Part shown: one piece after another, positions 1-8,078 of the stretch | How the letters are laid out: each line of letters starts with the position of its first letter | How positions within the stretch are numbered: the stretch's first letter is position 1 | DNA from: a virus | Direction: 5' to 3' (one strand) | DNA length: 24,777 nucleotides | IMG/VR virus record: IMGVR_UViG_3300037010_000096 | Span: 1-24,777 of that record | Program-made: the position numbers and the translations under genes | Notes under the pieces: generated by a model | Database searches by the model: none | The model's input: only the letters and a program-made list of their open reading frames with translations | Told to the model about the DNA's origin: nothing

Positions 1-1
1 A

Positions 2-235
2 CAATCTATCGACCCTAGCCGCTATAGCTCTATTAAAGAGGACTTAATGCCTATGGGAGGAGGAGGTACTGATCCTACCTGTTTAGATGAGTACATGAAA
101 GACGAAAGTGTTACTGTAGTTCTTACAGATGGTTATTTTTCTAATTACACACCCCCTCAAGATAATACTATCTTCCTAATTATCCCAGGAGGTACAAGTA
201 GTTATATTAAGAAGGGGACTATTATTGAAATGTAA
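2..235 (+). CDS. VWA-like (DUF2201-type) protein, C-terminal fragment
   Basis: The reading frame is open from the first bases of the window, so this is the 3' end of a longer gene; the ATG at 47 is probably internal. The 77 visible residues resemble the C-terminal part of the VWA-like domain of DUF2201 proteins. A glycine-rich MGGGGTDP segment is followed by a hydrophobic strand ending VVLTDGYF and a final strand containing IIPGG. N4-like phages usually carry such a VWA-like gene next to a MoxR-type AAA ATPase; that partner would lie upstream of the window. By family knowledge the domain binds metal and mediates protein contacts, and its role in these phages is not established. The next gene starts inside its 3' end, which suggests one transcription unit. 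Confidence 0.6.
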   Translation, partial: QSIDPSRYSSIKEDLMPMGGGGTDPTCLDEYMKDESVTVVLTDGYFSNYTPPQDNTIFLIIPGGTSSYIKKGTIIEM

Positions 236-665
236 ATCAAAGATTAAAACATTTGCAGAGCTGTATATTGAAACCATACAGCATCTAGATGTTTATGTGA
301 AGTTGGGTGTAATACCTCACGGAGAACTTTATAACATATCCAGAAGTCAGTACGAATTGCTCATACCTATGAAGCAGGGATCTACTATTATGGGGTACAC
401 CACTGTAGCTATGCACAGACTTAGGCAGGTATTCAAAGATGAGTGCTATTTAGATAGGTCTATACCTGAATTAGTAGAAGCTTCTATTTTTGGAGTACCT
501 ACACCAGATGCACCTGCACCAACACACTTCTTCTTATACCACCACTTTATAACTATACTGGTATTGCTGAATAAACTTAAAACTGTAATACATGAGGATT
601 TAGTAAGGAATCAACTTATAACAGCAGTTAAGGAGTACAACCTTGAAATACAATCAGCAAGTTAA
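225..665 (+). CDS. Hypothetical protein, TTG start
   Basis: This encodes 146 residues of unrecognised function. The start is a TTG that overlaps the end of the VWA-like gene. The first in-frame ATG comes about 48 codons later, so TTG is preferred, and a purine-rich AAGGGG lies about eight bases upstream. No signal peptide is evident; residues around 100-118 form a mildly hydrophobic stretch (FFLYHHFITILVLL) that is not a convincing membrane helix. Every arginine is encoded by AGA or AGG, and isoleucine is mostly ATA. This differs from the CGT-rich nrd genes and fits the tRNA-Arg(UCU) and tRNA-Ile2 carried further along. The 3' end overlaps the next gene by 23 bases. Confidence 0.7.
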   Translation: MKCKSKIKTFAELYIETIQHLDVYVKLGVIPHGELYNISRSQYELLIPMKQGSTIMGYTTVAMHRLRQVFKDECYLDRSIPELVEASIFGVPTPDAPAPTHFFLYHHFITILVLLNKLKTVIHEDLVRNQLITAVKEYNLEIQSAS

Positions 666-1005
666 AGAGTTAACCGAATACTTTGAAGTATTAAAAGCTT
701 TAGGACAACCCGTAGATTTACACACTTATATAGTACATTTTGATACTCGTGTTATTAATAACATCCGCAGATCATTACTTAAAGACTTTAGTATAGCTGA
801 AGTATGGAAATCTCCTCTATTAGAGTTTTTTACTATGCTGGAAAACTCGTTAGGAGATCAAGTTTTTAAACTACATGGTTACTGTACTATCTACTCTAAG
901 AACGTAATGTATACTGCGGAAACAGAACATCAAGTAGAGGGTCCTAGCAACATTTTAACTGTTGGTATGATAATCAGCCTACATAAATCAATAACCAGAA
1001 CCTAA
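643..1005 (+). CDS. Hypothetical protein, TTG start
   Basis: This encodes 120 residues of unrecognised function. The start is TTG at 643, with a strong Shine-Dalgarno sequence AAGGAG at 630-635 (seven bases of spacing) located inside the preceding gene. Translation is therefore probably coupled to that gene. The protein has no obvious motif or membrane segment and looks mixed alpha/beta. It is the second consecutive gene here to use TTG. The next gene begins 11 bases downstream. Confidence 0.7.
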   Translation: MKYNQQVKELTEYFEVLKALGQPVDLHTYIVHFDTRVINNIRRSLLKDFSIAEVWKSPLLEFFTMLENSLGDQVFKLHGYCTIYSKNVMYTAETEHQVEGPSNILTVGMIISLHKSITRT

Positions 1006-1016
1006 ATGGAATCAAC

Positions 1017-1274
1017 ATGAACAATGAACAACGTAAAGCTTTACTGCAAGTAGAGCAGATTATCGAATTAGAACTTCAAGAGATGCGCCAATTCTTACCT
1101 AATCGTTTTGCACGATTACAGAATGCTATCTCTACAGTACAAGCTATTTATATGTCCGAAGAAGATGAAGAATACCTGGAAGATGCTGAATATGAGATCG
1201 TTATGACTTCTCAGTTCTTATCTGGATTATTAGAAGACTTACCACCGTATGTATCCAATAAACAAACCAACTAA
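1017..1274 (+). CDS. Hypothetical small acidic helical protein
   Basis: This encodes 85 residues and starts at ATG with only a weak GGA-type ribosome site. The N-terminal half (residues 4-45) is rich in Glu, Gln and Leu and reads as helical, possibly coiled. An acidic patch, SEEDEEYLEDAEYE, occupies roughly residues 47-60. No family was recognised. Its position among small rightward genes suggests an early phage accessory role, which is only inference. Confidence 0.7.
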   Translation: MNNEQRKALLQVEQIIELELQEMRQFLPNRFARLQNAISTVQAIYMSEEDEEYLEDAEYEIVMTSQFLSGLLEDLPPYVSNKQTN

Positions 1275-1293
1275 ATACACTTGAGGTGATTAT

Positions 1294-1683
1294 ATGGGAT
1301 ATTACACAGATGTGGTATTAGACGTCTACTCAGTAGCTAAAACTGAGGAAGAAAAGTCAGCTGTAGAAGCAACTATTGCACTAACGCTCAAAGACACGAT
1401 AGATAAGTTTGCGATTAGGCTAGAAAGTAGTAATTTGGATCTAAATACAGATCTATCCTTAGAAAGTGAATCAATACTATTCTATTCAGGGTGTATTAAA
1501 TACCATTGGCGTGAAGAAATTATAGATGCTTTAATTGCCGAACTTGAGGTATTACAGAAATTGGGTATACAAATAGCTCATGAATTAATCACTGTAGGTG
1601 AAGATTACTCTGATATTACAACAATATCTAGTGATAATTCTGACTGCCGTTGGTATGTAGCACGACATATTGAACGTTACTAA
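1294..1683 (+). CDS. Hypothetical phage protein with MGYYTD N-terminus
   Basis: This encodes 129 residues from an ATG preceded by GAGGTG, a good ribosome site. The N-terminus MGYYTDVVLDV, an internal KYHWREEI segment and a C-terminal GEDYSDI stretch resemble a widespread group of small phage proteins that begin MGYYTD. Their function is not known to me. The protein is acidic and has no membrane segment. The stop codon is one base from the ATG of the next gene. Confidence 0.75.
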   Translation: MGYYTDVVLDVYSVAKTEEEKSAVEATIALTLKDTIDKFAIRLESSNLDLNTDLSLESESILFYSGCIKYHWREEIIDALIAELEVLQKLGIQIAHELITVGEDYSDITTISSDNSDCRWYVARHIERY

Positions 1684-1684
1684 T

Positions 1685-1924
1685 ATGCAACGTAAGTATG
1701 CACATGAAATGGACGTACATAAGTACATCATTACCAAATCTAAACCAGTAATCAAAATGTACACACTTAATTTTAATAGGTCATTACGCTATTGTGAATC
1801 TTGCAAGTCATACCAACCTAGAACAGATAAAAATATGGTTAAAGGTTGGAAATGCGATAGCTGTAAAGAAAAGGAAGTAACCGAATGTACAGAGCAACCA
1901 GAACAACTCTTAAACAAAAAGTAG
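1685..1924 (+). CDS. Small zinc-ribbon-like protein
   Basis: This encodes 79 residues from the ATG at 1685, directly after the preceding stop; a TTG at 1670 would add five residues and overlap that gene. Two CxxC pairs, CESC and CDSC, are separated by about 18 residues in the second half and should form a zinc ribbon. The N-terminal part is basic. Such small phage zinc ribbons often bind nucleic acid or host proteins, but no target can be named. The 3' end overlaps the next small gene by 40 bases. Confidence 0.65.
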   Translation: MQRKYAHEMDVHKYIITKSKPVIKMYTLNFNRSLRYCESCKSYQPRTDKNMVKGWKCDSCKEKEVTECTEQPEQLLNKK

Positions 1925-2022
1925 TTAACTTAGAAAACCAACTAAAACAGGCTATAGTCTTTAACAGAATTACAATTACATTGGCATTAGTAATCGGTTT
2001 TGTTTTAGGAAAACTCTCTTAA
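1885..2022 (+). CDS. 45-residue single-pass membrane peptide
   Basis: This short ORF starts at ATG 1885 with AAAGGAAG upstream, and its 5' part lies in another frame of the zinc-ribbon gene. The peptide has a basic N-terminus (MYRATRTTLKQK), a short polar helix (about 14-27) and a hydrophobic segment at residues 28-44 (ITITLALVIGFVLGKL). It resembles a small inner-membrane protein with its basic end in the cytoplasm. Overlap with the preceding gene and the good ribosome site support translation. No family was recognised. Confidence 0.5.
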   Translation: MYRATRTTLKQKVVNLENQLKQAIVFNRITITLALVIGFVLGKLS

Positions 2023-2072
2023 AACAGTTAGTATCATTTCTAAAATAAATCTTAATAAACAGGAATCAAAAC

Positions 2073-2834
2073 ATGCAATTAAAAATAACAAATACATTTG
2101 AAAGTTATTTGAATAACTATAATAATAGTATTATGGATCGTATAAACGTATCTGAGATGGTTTCTACAACAAGTACTGTAAAAGACAGATGTGTATTTAA
2201 GTACAGTAGAGATACAGACTTAATTAAACAGTACTACAGAGACTGTTTAGTATCAATTTCTACGCAGGATTCCTTTACACTAGTTAAAAACTATTTTCCA
2301 AGTGTATTAGATATTATCCATATTCCAGCGGGTATTGAATACATTGCCAGTTTTAATAACGAAAAAATTATCAGACTTATATTCGTAAATCCAGTTACAC
2401 AAAAAGATTATGTAACAAAAACGTATATTGCTTTAAACCTCAGATCTGGAAACATGACTTGGGATATTTCAGGCAATTTACTAACACCTTTGGAACACAA
2501 ATGGGTACATACTGTTATTGACATCAAATATGTCAATTCTTGGATTAAAAATAATATGCAAGAATTGGTATCTATGCGTAGTAATAATAAGAGGTTAAAT
2601 CCTAGTACTAGTAATCATAGTGTGATTGCTTACATTTCAGACATACAAGCTTATCTTGATAACACTATTATAGATGTAAGGTTAACTAGATTACTAGAAG
2701 CATCAGACTTTAAAAAACTTGTAGCACACTATCTAAAATCTATTGGTGATGATCGTGCTCACATTAATACGTACTTTGATACATACGAAGAACTTGAACA
2801 ATACAGAGCTAACAGACTAAAGGAAAATAAATGA
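2073..2834 (+). CDS. Hypothetical protein
   Basis: This encodes 253 residues from an ATG preceded by CAGGAA. No motif was recognised. The composition suggests a soluble alpha/beta protein with a helical, charged C-terminus ending YRANRLKENK. Its stop codon overlaps the ATG of thyX (ATGA), so it is co-translated with the nucleotide-metabolism block and may belong to it. The 50 bases upstream (2023-2072) show no clear promoter or hairpin. Confidence 0.75.
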   Translation: MQLKITNTFESYLNNYNNSIMDRINVSEMVSTTSTVKDRCVFKYSRDTDLIKQYYRDCLVSISTQDSFTLVKNYFPSVLDIIHIPAGIEYIASFNNEKIIRLIFVNPVTQKDYVTKTYIALNLRSGNMTWDISGNLLTPLEHKWVHTVIDIKYVNSWIKNNMQELVSMRSNNKRLNPSTSNHSVIAYISDIQAYLDNTIIDVRLTRLLEASDFKKLVAHYLKSIGDDRAHINTYFDTYEELEQYRANRLKENK

Positions 2835-3802
2835 AAGTAGAATTACTTGAAAATACTCAAGATGATACATTTATCGCAAATGTAGCTAGAGTTAGTTTCG
2901 ATAAGTGGAGCACAGAACCTCAAGAACGAGATGCAGGATTGATTAAATATCTTGCTACTAATAAACACATTAGTCCATTCTTCCACGTAAGGCTTACATT
3001 CTTACTTAATGAAAATGATATCGACTTTAAAGTTATCACAGATCCAACATTGTTAAGAGGAGCTGTATGGGATTATTCTAAAGCAGAACAGACATTACTG
3101 TTTCGTACCTCTTATTACGGATGGGTTCGTTTAATCCAATCAGGACAACTAAACAATCTCGCCAGTAATCGTATTGCTAAATTACTCTTAGATATGAGTA
3201 CTTTGAAATATGTAAATGAAGCTTATAAGTTAACTTATAATGCGGATTTGGTTTTGCCAGCACAGCGTGAAAGATATATTCCTAATTCTAGTTCATCTTT
3301 AACAGCTGAAATGGTAGATGTAAGCTTACGTATTACATGTGCTATTCCTGTAGCTCGACAACTATTTACACACCGCATGTTTGATACTAATGAGATTAGT
3401 CGTAGATATGTATCTGCTAGTCCTACAGTACATCTATTTGATTCGCTACGTTCTAAACCAGAAGGTAGTGTTAAACAAGGTAGTGCTGGAGAGCATCCTA
3501 ATAGTACTATGTGGATCAATGCTATGCAGTATAGCTATAAAGAAGATTTAGCTTTGTATGATAACATGATTGCTGATGGTGTAGCACCTGAGCAAGCCAG
3601 ATTTGTATTACCTCAAGCTATGGAGACTAGTATTATCTTTACTGGGTCTATCGCTTCTTGGGCTAAATTGATAATTAGCCGCACAGATTCCCATGCTCAA
3701 CTTGAAATCCAAGATGTAGCTAACGACATTCACGATATTCTTAGTACTGATAAACGATATGCTGAGCTATATTTACAAAACTTTGATTATACCAACTGTT
3801 AA
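2831..3802 (+). CDS. thyX: Flavin-dependent thymidylate synthase, divergent and enlarged
   Basis: ThyX converts dUMP to dTMP using methylenetetrahydrofolate, NADPH and FAD. The signature is visible at residues 180-193 (THRMFDTNEISRRY), corresponding to RHRx7S followed by RRY; the active-site Ser is S190. The C-terminal block, with LPQAMET, SRTDSHAQLEIQ and the conserved Arg, also fits. The N-terminal HISPF block lies at residues 46-50. The protein has 323 residues against about 220-250 normally. The excess lies between residue 62 and about 160, where the family has only a short connector. The first Arg of RHR is Thr, and the usual SPFEH reads SPFFH. ATGA overlap with the preceding gene and AAGGA upstream support this start. 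Confidence 0.85.
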   Translation: MKVELLENTQDDTFIANVARVSFDKWSTEPQERDAGLIKYLATNKHISPFFHVRLTFLLNENDIDFKVITDPTLLRGAVWDYSKAEQTLLFRTSYYGWVRLIQSGQLNNLASNRIAKLLLDMSTLKYVNEAYKLTYNADLVLPAQRERYIPNSSSSLTAEMVDVSLRITCAIPVARQLFTHRMFDTNEISRRYVSASPTVHLFDSLRSKPEGSVKQGSAGEHPNSTMWINAMQYSYKEDLALYDNMIADGVAPEQARFVLPQAMETSIIFTGSIASWAKLIISRTDSHAQLEIQDVANDIHDILSTDKRYAELYLQNFDYTNC

Positions 3803-3817
3803 AAAAGGAAACTGCTT

Positions 3818-4441
3818 ATGGCACACGAACCACAACTAGAAAATACTACGGATTTTGATTACGCACAGGATGAGGATAGAATTGACACTTTTATGCGGAT
3901 TACGGGTATGTATGATCATCCTGAAGAAGCATTACAGAATCAGTACAGACAGCTTGATGAAGAAGTTGAAGAATTATATTCTGCTTGTGTATCCCACAAT
4001 CAGGTTGAAATTTTAGACGGCATTGGTGACTGTGTATTTGTGTATGTCACAATAATCTTATTAAAAGCTCACTTACAAGATGTAAGTATCCCTACGAAAG
4101 CTTTTTTCACTTTACAAGGTCTAATCTCATTGGTAGATACTACACAAGATATCATCGAGTACTGTTTAGATGTAGTGGTTGAATCAAATCTAAGTAAATT
4201 TGATAAAGATATGACTGAAGCATCTAATACTGTAGCTCACTATGCTACTCTAAACATTAAAACAGAAGCACTATTCGATACAAAATCAGGTCTATGGTTT
4301 GTTAAAGTTACTAGAGATTGTACTGATATTAACGGTAAAACTTACCATAAAGGTAAGATTCTTAAATCTGTAACTAACTATCGTGGACCTGATTTCAGTC
4401 TTGCTTTAAAGGATACAATTAATGACAACAGCATTCAGTAA
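3818..4441 (+). CDS. MazG-like nucleotide pyrophosphohydrolase
   Basis: This encodes 207 residues with an AAAAAAGGAAA ribosome site. Residues 43-75 carry the all-alpha NTP pyrophosphatase pattern. E48, E49 and E52 lie on one helix (LDEEVEEL), and E64xxD67 with D71 lie on the next (EILDGIGD); together they would bind Mg2+. MazG-like enzymes hydrolyse (d)NTPs to monophosphates, and in phages may also affect alarmone levels. The C-terminal part (about 150-207) is a separate small domain with DINGKTYHKGKI that I do not recognise. Position between thyX and nrdB supports a nucleotide-pool role. The substrate cannot be told from sequence. Confidence 0.7.
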   Translation: MAHEPQLENTTDFDYAQDEDRIDTFMRITGMYDHPEEALQNQYRQLDEEVEELYSACVSHNQVEILDGIGDCVFVYVTIILLKAHLQDVSIPTKAFFTLQGLISLVDTTQDIIEYCLDVVVESNLSKFDKDMTEASNTVAHYATLNIKTEALFDTKSGLWFVKVTRDCTDINGKTYHKGKILKSVTNYRGPDFSLALKDTINDNSIQ

Positions 4442-4673
4442 CCAAGTAGGTGGAGATCACTACAAAAATCTAGTTATTCAGCCTGTAGAGTATATTACTG
4501 CTAATAATATCCCTTATATTGAAGGGAATGTTATTAAGTATATTACTCGATGGCGTAATAAGAATGGTACACAAGACTTACACAAGATCATCCACTATGT
4601 GCAACTGTTGATTGAGTTAGAGCAAACTAAAGCTTCTAACATACAAAAACACAATGCAGATGAGTGGGCATGA
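4422..4673 (+). CDS. DUF3310 protein
   Basis: This encodes 83 residues. The whole length matches the DUF3310 pattern: QVGGDHYK at the N-terminus, then QPVEYI, EGNVIKYITRW, and a DLHKIIHYVQLLIELE helix. DUF3310 is common in phages next to nucleotide-metabolism genes. It is often labelled as a nucleotide kinase without strong evidence, so no reaction is claimed here. The start overlaps the MazG-like gene by 20 bases and has AAAGGAT upstream. The stop overlaps the start of nrdB, indicating translational coupling. Confidence 0.85.
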   Translation: MTTAFSNQVGGDHYKNLVIQPVEYITANNIPYIEGNVIKYITRWRNKNGTQDLHKIIHYVQLLIELEQTKASNIQKHNADEWA

Positions 4674-5758
4674 TGAGTGTATTTAGACCGACAGCAGTAT
4701 CCCACCTAGAGCAGCCAATGTTTCTAGGTGAAGGTGTAGATGTAGCTCGATATGATGACATGAAATATCCTTGGATTGATAAGTTTACAGAACGTCAATT
4801 AAGCTTCTTTTGGAGACCAGAAGAGATTGATCTGACTAAAGATAAGCATGACTTCAATAAGCTTACAGAAGCTGAACAGCATATGTTTACTAGCAATCTA
4901 AAGTACCAAATCCTCTTAGATTCGGTACAAGGTCGTAGTCCTAATTTAGCATTTCTACCTATCGTTAGTTTACCTGAATTAGAGACTTGGATTGAAACAT
5001 GGGCATTTAGTGAAACTATCCATAGTAGGAGTTACACCCACATTATCCGTAATGTGTACCCTAATCCTAGTGAAGTACTTGATCAGATTACCTCTATTGA
5101 GGAGATTTTAGAAAGAGCTGCTAGTGTTGGGGAAGAGTACGATTTATTAATTAAAATGAATCAAACACCTGAGATTGGTCCAATTAGATGTATGTCACAA
5201 ATATATAGAACTTTGTTCAGTGTGTATGCACTTGAATCAGTTAGATTCTATGTATCATTTGCCTGCTCATTTAGTTTCAATGAAAGATCTCTGATGGAAG
5301 GTAACTCTAAGATCATCACTCTTATTGCTAGAGACGAAAGTCTTCATATGAGTGCAGTTCAGCATATCCTTACAACGCTTGCAAATGGCTCTGAAGGAGA
5401 GTTGTGGGCTAGTGTAGCAAATGGTAACTCTACTTGGATTAAAACAACTATGGACGCTGTAATTAAGCAGGAAACAGCTTGGGCTGAATACTTGTTTAGT
5501 AGAGGTCCAGTTCTTGGTCTTAATGCAGAAATTCTTACACAATATATCCGTTATATAGCTGACATCCGTATGAAAGCTATCGGAGTAGTTACAAACTATT
5601 CTGGAGATAAGAAAAAGAATCCAATCCCCTGGATTAACAAATACTTAAATTCAGATACAGTACAAGTAGCTCCTCAAGAGACAGAAATCAGCTCTTACCT
5701 TACAGGTGCAGTTGATAGTACAATCGACAGTTCTTTATTTGGAGGTATGAGTTTGTGA
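4670..5758 (+). CDS. nrdB: Ribonucleotide reductase class Ia, small subunit
   Basis: NrdB houses the diiron-tyrosyl radical used by NrdA to reduce ribonucleoside diphosphates. From the ATG at 4670 the protein has 362 residues. The diiron ligands are all present: D84, E115, H118, E189, E223 and H226. The radical tyrosine falls at Y122, in the SETIHSRSYTHIIRN segment. Long blocks match the E. coli protein closely, such as QLSFFWRPEE, QGRSPN and NPIPWIN. The C-terminal tail ends FGGMSL, which should dock on NrdA. ATG 4670 overlaps the preceding stop by four bases and is chosen over GTG 4664; ATG 4673 is equally possible. Confidence 0.95.
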   Translation: MMSVFRPTAVSHLEQPMFLGEGVDVARYDDMKYPWIDKFTERQLSFFWRPEEIDLTKDKHDFNKLTEAEQHMFTSNLKYQILLDSVQGRSPNLAFLPIVSLPELETWIETWAFSETIHSRSYTHIIRNVYPNPSEVLDQITSIEEILERAASVGEEYDLLIKMNQTPEIGPIRCMSQIYRTLFSVYALESVRFYVSFACSFSFNERSLMEGNSKIITLIARDESLHMSAVQHILTTLANGSEGELWASVANGNSTWIKTTMDAVIKQETAWAEYLFSRGPVLGLNAEILTQYIRYIADIRMKAIGVVTNYSGDKKKNPIPWINKYLNSDTVQVAPQETEISSYLTGAVDSTIDSSLFGGMSL

Positions 5759-7989
5759 TAATTAATGTATTAAAAAGAAATGGTGAATCAGAACCACTGG
5801 ATATCAAGAAGATCGAAAATGTACTTTCATGGGCAGCAGAAGGATTAGATGTATCTGTATCCGAAGTTGCTCTAAAAGCACATATCCAGCTTGCTGATGG
5901 TGTCAGTACTGATAGCATTCATGAGTTACTTATTAAGTCAGCTGCTGATCTTATTAGTGTTCATGAGCCTGACTATCAGTATATGGCAGCTAAGCTTGCT
6001 ATGATGGCTTTAAGAAAGCGTGTACATAACAGCAATAACCCAACTTACTTTACTGATGTAGTTAAAACTAACGTTAATCTAGGTAAGTATGATCCAGAAG
6101 TATTAGAATTGTATTCTACAGATGAGCTTAATGAGTTAGCCGATCATATTGATTATGATCGAGATTTCTTATTCAGCTATGCTGCAACAATCCAACTACT
6201 TACTAAGTATCTAGTACAAGATCGTGTTACAGGTCAACATTATGAGACTCCACAAGCAGCTTATATGATGATTGCTGCAACATTGTTTGGTAAGTACTCT
6301 AAAGTTATTAGAATGATGTATGTTAAAGCTTTCTATGATGCAGTATCACTTCATAAGATTAGCTTACCTACACCGATTATGGGAGGTTTAAGAACTCCTA
6401 CACGTCAGTTTAGTTCATGTGTATTAATTGAATCGGATGATTCTCTGAAATCAATTAATGCTACAGCAGCAGCCGTTATTAACTACATTTCTCAAAAGGC
6501 AGGTATTGGTCTTAACGTAGGACGTATTCGTACTGAAGGTTCTAAGATCCGTAATGGAGATGCTAGACATACTGGCGTAATTCCATTCATGAAACACTTC
6601 CATTCAGCTGTTAAAAGCTGTTCACAGGGAGCTATTCGTGGAGGTAGTGCTACTATGTTCTACCCACTGTGGCGATTAGATATTATGGATCTGTTAGTAC
6701 TTAAAAATAACAGAGGTACTGAAGAGACGCGTATTCGAGGTAGTGACTATGGTGTGCAACTAAATAAGCTTATGTATCAACGTTTGTTAACAAATGGTGT
6801 TATTACTTTATTTAGTCCTAGTGATGTGCCTGGATTGTACGATGCTTTCTTCCAAGACCAAGATGAGTTTGAACGTCTATATGTTCAGTATGAGCATGAT
6901 ACTTCTATTCGTAAAGATGTAATTAAAGCTTCTGCTTTATTTGCTGCTCTTATGCAAGAACGTGCTCAGACAGGACGTATCTATATTCAGAACGTAGATC
7001 ACTGCAATACTAACAGTGCATTTATTGCTGAAGTAGATCCAATTAAGCAATCCAATCTGTGTATGGAAATCACTTTACCTACTAAACCGATGGGTACAGA
7101 AGATGAAGAGATTGCTCTATGCACATTAGCAGCTATTAATTTAGGTGCTATTGATGAGTTGCATGAATTAGCACACTTATCTGACTTACTAGTTAGAGGT
7201 TTAGATGCACTATTAGACTATCAAGATTATCCTGAAGAAGCGGCTTTAAAAGCTAAATCTCGTAGATCACTTGGTATTGGTGTAACTAACTTTGCTTACT
7301 ATCTAGCAAAGAATGGTGTTTACTATTCCAACGGTTCTGCTAACAACTTAGTCCATAGAACTATGGAAGCACTCCAATACTATCTTTTAGATGCTAGTAA
7401 TACATTAGCTTTTGAAGTAGGTGCTTGTGAATACTATCGGAATACATCATATTCGCAAAACGTTCTACCTATTGACCGTTACAAGAAAGATGTAGATACT
7501 GTCCATACACAAGAACTTTTATTGGATTGGGAGCTGTTACGTAGGAATATTGCAACTCACGGTTTACGTAACTCTACTGTAACTGCTCAGATGCCTTGTG
7601 AGACTAGTTCTGCAGTAACTAACTCAACTAACGGTATAGAACCTCCTAGAGGTCTTGTATCCGTTAAAGCGAGTAAGTCTGGTACATACAATCAAGTAGT
7701 TCCAGATGTAGGTACTGTTAACTATGAGCTTTTATGGGATATTCCTGATAATACAGGCTATTTGGAGATTGTTGCTATTATGCAGAAATTTATCGATCAA
7801 TCGGTATCTGCTAATACTAACTATGATCCGATGCGGTTTGAAGGGGAAAAAGTTCCCATGAACATCTTGATTCGTGATTTAATTACTACTTACAAGCTAG
7901 GTATCAAAGCCCTCTATTACCATAACACTCGTGACGGTAATAACCAAGATAGTGATGATGGTTGTGCTGGTGGAGCATGTAAATTGTAA
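5755..7989 (+). CDS. nrdA: Ribonucleotide reductase class Ia, large catalytic subunit
   Basis: This 744-residue subunit reduces NDPs to dNDPs. Catalytic residues are complete: the redox pair C222 and C456, thiyl radical site C436 with N434 and E438 (SNLCMEITLP), radical-transfer tyrosines Y721 and Y722, and the C-terminal shuttle pair C737 and C742 in CAGGACKL. Residues 1-90 form an ATP-cone, but two positions linked to dATP inhibition in E. coli (D57 and H88) are S54 and A85 here. GTG is the start codon, in a GTGA overlap with nrdB, with GGAGGT eight bases upstream. No intron or intein interrupts it. The thioredoxin or glutaredoxin partner is not in the window. Confidence 0.95.
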   Translation: MIINVLKRNGESEPLDIKKIENVLSWAAEGLDVSVSEVALKAHIQLADGVSTDSIHELLIKSAADLISVHEPDYQYMAAKLAMMALRKRVHNSNNPTYFTDVVKTNVNLGKYDPEVLELYSTDELNELADHIDYDRDFLFSYAATIQLLTKYLVQDRVTGQHYETPQAAYMMIAATLFGKYSKVIRMMYVKAFYDAVSLHKISLPTPIMGGLRTPTRQFSSCVLIESDDSLKSINATAAAVINYISQKAGIGLNVGRIRTEGSKIRNGDARHTGVIPFMKHFHSAVKSCSQGAIRGGSATMFYPLWRLDIMDLLVLKNNRGTEETRIRGSDYGVQLNKLMYQRLLTNGVITLFSPSDVPGLYDAFFQDQDEFERLYVQYEHDTSIRKDVIKASALFAALMQERAQTGRIYIQNVDHCNTNSAFIAEVDPIKQSNLCMEITLPTKPMGTEDEEIALCTLAAINLGAIDELHELAHLSDLLVRGLDALLDYQDYPEEAALKAKSRRSLGIGVTNFAYYLAKNGVYYSNGSANNLVHRTMEALQYYLLDASNTLAFEVGACEYYRNTSYSQNVLPIDRYKKDVDTVHTQELLLDWELLRRNIATHGLRNSTVTAQMPCETSSAVTNSTNGIEPPRGLVSVKASKSGTYNQVVPDVGTVNYELLWDIPDNTGYLEIVAIMQKFIDQSVSANTNYDPMRFEGEKVPMNILIRDLITTYKLGIKALYYHNTRDGNNQDSDDGCAGGACKL

Positions 7990-7997
7990 TCTATTAG

Positions 7998-8078
7998 TAC
8001 CCCCAGCTATGGGTTAAATAGCTTTGCTATAACCGTTTGCTAGTTTAGGTTTCTCAAACTAGCTTACCTACGGGGGTA
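7998..8078 (+). ncRNA. Candidate three-way-junction structured RNA
   Basis: This lies in the 200-base non-coding interval after nrdA. TACCCCC (7998-8004) pairs perfectly with GGGGGTA (8072-8078). Inside are two hairpins. One has GGTT (8012-8015) with AACC (8031-8034), then ATAGC (8018-8022) with GCTAT (8026-8030) around a TTT loop. The other is a perfect 8-bp stem, GCTAGTTT (8039-8046) with AAACTAGC (8056-8063). The second loop contains AGGT (8047-8050), complementary to ACCT at 8066-8069, so a pseudoknot is possible. It has no T-run after it, so a simple terminator is unlikely, and it lacks tRNA T-arm features. Pairing is seen in the sequence; function is unknown. Confidence 0.4.

Noticed and set aside
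3235-3519. Minus-strand frame of 94 codons within thyX
   Set aside because: It overlaps the ThyX signature region on the other strand and has no independent support; the same applies to minus-strand frames in nrdB, nrdA, the helicase-primase and the Tad2-like gene.
4664-4669. GTG at 4664 as the nrdB start
   Set aside because: ATG at 4670 overlaps the preceding stop as ATGA and gives a length and residue numbering matching the family; the GTG adds only two residues.
8018-8030. 5-bp stem with 3-base loop resembling an N4 vRNAP promoter hairpin
   Set aside because: The stem and loop size fit, but it lies in the middle-gene region inside a larger fold and lacks other recognisable promoter bases, so a promoter call is not supported.
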